From Pseudocercospora fijiensis CIRAD86 (taxonomy: Eukaryota; Ascomycota; Dothideomycetes; Mycosphaerellales; Mycosphaerellaceae), in NCBI RefSeq assembly GCF_000340215.1, contig NW_006921534.1, positions 4,525,041 to 4,589,040 of the forward strand: a stretch of 64,000 nucleotides of DNA. The letters run 5' to 3'. A model generated the notes under the pieces. The model had not been told where the DNA came from. It saw nothing but the letters and a program-made list of their open reading frames with translations, and made no database searches. The translations under genes and the position numbers were made by a program. Positions 61,928-64,000 of the stretch are shown here, in pieces. Every line of letters begins with the position of its first letter. Positions within the stretch are counted from its first letter, which is position 1.

Positions 61928-64000
61928 TCATATACCTCTCGCACTTAAACTAGTATGTCTGACAACGCACTCCCATCTGAATACGTTTCCTTCCTCGTCA
62001 CCTGTATATACTTCCCTTGCTGCCGGCAGTACCGCGGTAACTGGCAAGGCCCTTCCACTTCCGTCCCTGTGCTCGTTGTGGTGTAGTCTCTTCACAAGTT
62101 GCAGATACCAACTTCCGTCGCTCAGGTTTGTGAGAGCCCAGACATTGGCTACACCATGCGCGTGACCCGTCAGAATCAGTTCTCGTTCCAAGTATTCACT
62201 GCCAGCACCTTCATAGAACGCACAGCACAGTATCTCCTCCTCCTCGCGATCGCATAACTTCTGCTCGACCAGAAGATGGCCATTGAGGGTGTACAGCAAG
62301 ATGTTGGCTCCGCGGCATAGTATAATGTGACCAGAAACATTGCTGAGCCGCGCTGCTTGTACTGGCGGACGACCAGCGGGAACGAGAACCCGAACGCAAT
62401 CGAATCGATTGAGCCCCCACAGAATGACTTGCCCGTCAGCCGAAGCAGAGAGGAGCGTGCTGAAGACACGACTTGCTGCAAGGACAGCAACCGCGGTACG
62501 ATGTCCGAACAGATACGTTTTGGGGGTGATCTCGACAAGATCCCTGCTAGGCGTCACCTTCCAGAGTCCGATCGTGCAGTCCTGCCCACCCGTGACGAGA
62601 GTCTTGCTGTCAGCGAAGGTAGCAGCCGTGATTGGTCCTACATGTGTGTTTTCGTACAGCCCCAGGGCCCGCTTGCTATGCGAAGAAAAGAACCGTAAGC
62701 TGTGATCCGAGAAGCCCCATCGAAGAATGCGAGTGCAGTCTGGAAGCACGTTCAACGTGCCTGGTCCACTAGCTAGAAGTCTCCCTTGCCATGGAGCAAC
62801 AGTGAAGTCGTAAACCTTCTCGCTAATGGTCATCTCTGCATCAGGCAAGCGGACAAGCGATTCGGCCAGCGTGTCTAATTTTGGTTCGGCCTGTCTCTCA
62901 AGCTCACGGTAAGCGTGAGGCTTCTGAAAGACTTGATGAGGTGTCTGTCCAAAGGAGTGAATGATGCCAATGGTCGCAATGTGCTCCACTTTGTTTTCAA
63001 TCTTGTCCAGGTCTTTCGCTCCCGCGTAGGACAGGTGATTGAAGACATTAGTAGCTTCAACTGCCGCCTCTCCTCGTTGTTTATATCCGAAAATCAGATC
63101 TATCCAGTCGGGAAGGCGCCGACTAACGTATGGACTCTCTAAGGCTTCTCGATGCTTTTGGATGAAAACTTGAGGATCACCTTTTGCCCACTTTGGAAGC
63201 TTAACATCGCTCACTAACTCGCCTGTTACTTGCTTTGTGCCAAAGTCGTATTTGTTGATGTTGCTGAGAAACTCCGGCAGATAGAAGAACTCTGGCGTAA
63301 GTTCTCGGACATCACTCATGGTCTCCTTGGAAGCAGAGAGCCAAGCTCTCTCGATCGAATCGAAAAGCCTGTCTGCGTGATCGAATGCCCCGCCCTGAAG
63401 AAGCAGGTATGATTGCACGAAAGGTTGTAGTCGGATGAGATACGAGCTGACGATCATAGCCGAGGAGTAGTGGGTGCCGTAATGAAAAGGTGGTGCGTTG
63501 TCGTCTCCCATCTCGGCGAATTGCTTGAAGCGATCCTTGAACTCGGCTTCTCGTGCAGACGTTTGACATCCCATTGGCTTGGAGAAGTCTCTGAATGTCT
63601 TCGGATTTTCTAGATTCAGCTCCTCGCTAGTGTAATCTGCGAGCACCCACGGAAAGACAGGGTACTGCGTAAGATCATTGAACGTGCGGCCAGCCATTGT
63701 ATTGACCAGCATGAGGTATTGAAAATTCGACATTTCACCTCGTTGCCATTTCTTCGTCGCCGTGTGGGTAGGTCCGTGGTTGAAGAGGCTGCCGAACTTT
63801 GAGCCGAGATTCTTTGGAACCTCGTCTGGATTGCGAAGCGTGTCTAAACGCCATGCGTCGTCACTTGCAACATTCGAGGTGCTGTGAACTTGCGGCGCTC
63901 TGCCAACAATCGCACTATGCAAATCGTCTCGCACCTTGGACGACATGCAGGTGATGAGGTAGCTGCGGCCATCTGTGAAGAACACCTCGATAGCAACATC
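61928..64000 (-). CDS. BEACH-WD40 protein, 5' end beyond window
   Basis: The last 690 residues of a larger protein; the frame is still open at the window edge. It begins in a PH-like segment (VFFTDGRSYLITC). The BEACH domain follows: SNFQYLMLVNTMAGRTFND, QYPVFPWVLADYTSEEL, RDFSKPMGCQ, FHYGTHYSSAMIVSSYLIRL, the long DLTPEFFYLPEF-type part and DWIDLIFGYKQRG. WD40 repeats fill the C-terminus (for example TCIGLWKV, ASADGQVILWGL and GHAHGVANVWAL). BEACH proteins (yeast Bph1, human neurobeachin/LYST types) act in membrane trafficking and vacuole or autophagy functions. No intron was needed in this part. The missing N-terminus is expected to be over 1,000 residues. Confidence 0.93.
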   Translation of the reverse strand, partial: DVAIEVFFTDGRSYLITCMSSKVRDDLHSAIVGRAPQVHSTSNVASDDAWRLDTLRNPDEVPKNLGSKFGSLFNHGPTHTATKKWQRGEMSNFQYLMLVNTMAGRTFNDLTQYPVFPWVLADYTSEELNLENPKTFRDFSKPMGCQTSAREAEFKDRFKQFAEMGDDNAPPFHYGTHYSSAMIVSSYLIRLQPFVQSYLLLQGGAFDHADRLFDSIERAWLSASKETMSDVRELTPEFFYLPEFLSNINKYDFGTKQVTGELVSDVKLPKWAKGDPQVFIQKHREALESPYVSRRLPDWIDLIFGYKQRGEAAVEATNVFNHLSYAGAKDLDKIENKVEHIATIGIIHSFGQTPHQVFQKPHAYRELERQAEPKLDTLAESLVRLPDAEMTISEKVYDFTVAPWQGRLLASGPGTLNVLPDCTRILRWGFSDHSLRFFSSHSKRALGLYENTHVGPITAATFADSKTLVTGGQDCTIGLWKVTPSRDLVEITPKTYLFGHRTAVAVLAASRVFSTLLSASADGQVILWGLNRFDCVRVLVPAGRPPVQAARLSNVSGHIILCRGANILLYTLNGHLLVEQKLCDREEEEILCCAFYEGAGSEYLERELILTGHAHGVANVWALTNLSDGSWYLQLVKRLHHNEHRDGSGRALPVTAVLPAAREVYTGDEEGNVFRWECVVRHTSLSARGI

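Overview
The window comes from a filamentous ascomycete. The main signs are short introns (48-60 bp) with GTRAGT donors and CTNAC-like branch sites, fungal protein families throughout, and a block carrying the signature of repeat-induced point mutation (RIP). The style of the proteins and the sharply bounded RIP block suggest a dothideomycete, perhaps Mycosphaerellaceae, but that placement is an inference.

Bases 1 to about 21,790 are one RIP-degraded, TpA-rich block with almost no CpA or TpG but retained CpG. It holds a large direct duplication: copy A (about 1,085-8,650) and copy B (about 13,780-21,510). If RIP-created TAG/TAA codons are read as Gln or Trp, both copies show the same plus-strand order. 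First comes ORF1, with a bZIP-like start in copy A only and a conserved Cys/His-rich C-terminus. ORF2 follows and ends in (Gln-Glu-Asn-Ala)n repeats. Last is a SNF2-family ATPase relic with GLGKT and a motif VI. Several minisatellites lie in and between the copies: a 16-17 bp unit of roughly 90 copies, a 75-bp unit encoding 25 residues, a 33-bp unit found only in copy A, and 12-bp units. A non-RIPed 368-bp MITE with a TA target duplication sits inside the 17-bp array.

From about 21,790 to 64,000 the DNA is normal and gene-rich. I resolved 18 genes, most with exon structure, plus one pseudogene. Metabolism: an erythronate-dehydrogenase-like SDR convergent with a class II aldolase; a Baeyer-Villiger monooxygenase next to a heme-dependent N-demethylase-like protein; a feruloyl esterase/tannase; a D-amino-acid-oxidase-like enzyme; a saccharopine-dehydrogenase-like protein. 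Transport and trafficking: an AVT-type amino acid transporter, a CAX-type cation/proton exchanger and a BEACH-WD40 protein cut by the window end. Chromatin, RNA and ribosome: two SWR1 subunits (VPS72/YL1 and YAF9), an Acinus-like SAP/RRM protein, RIO1 kinase, ribosomal protein eL43 and a RING+PHD protein. Others: an F-box protein, an F-box-like/2EXR protein, a BTB protein with a zinc ribbon, a mitochondrial protein, and two tiny Cys-rich 'CGH' proteins. A truncated SDR pseudogene lies upstream of YAF9.

The strongest candidate for an undescribed system is the duplicated RIP-killed unit with the SNF2 relic. The most useful new gene calls are the small CGH genes, the GC-AG intron proposed for the exchanger and the 33-nt microexon in the split RING.
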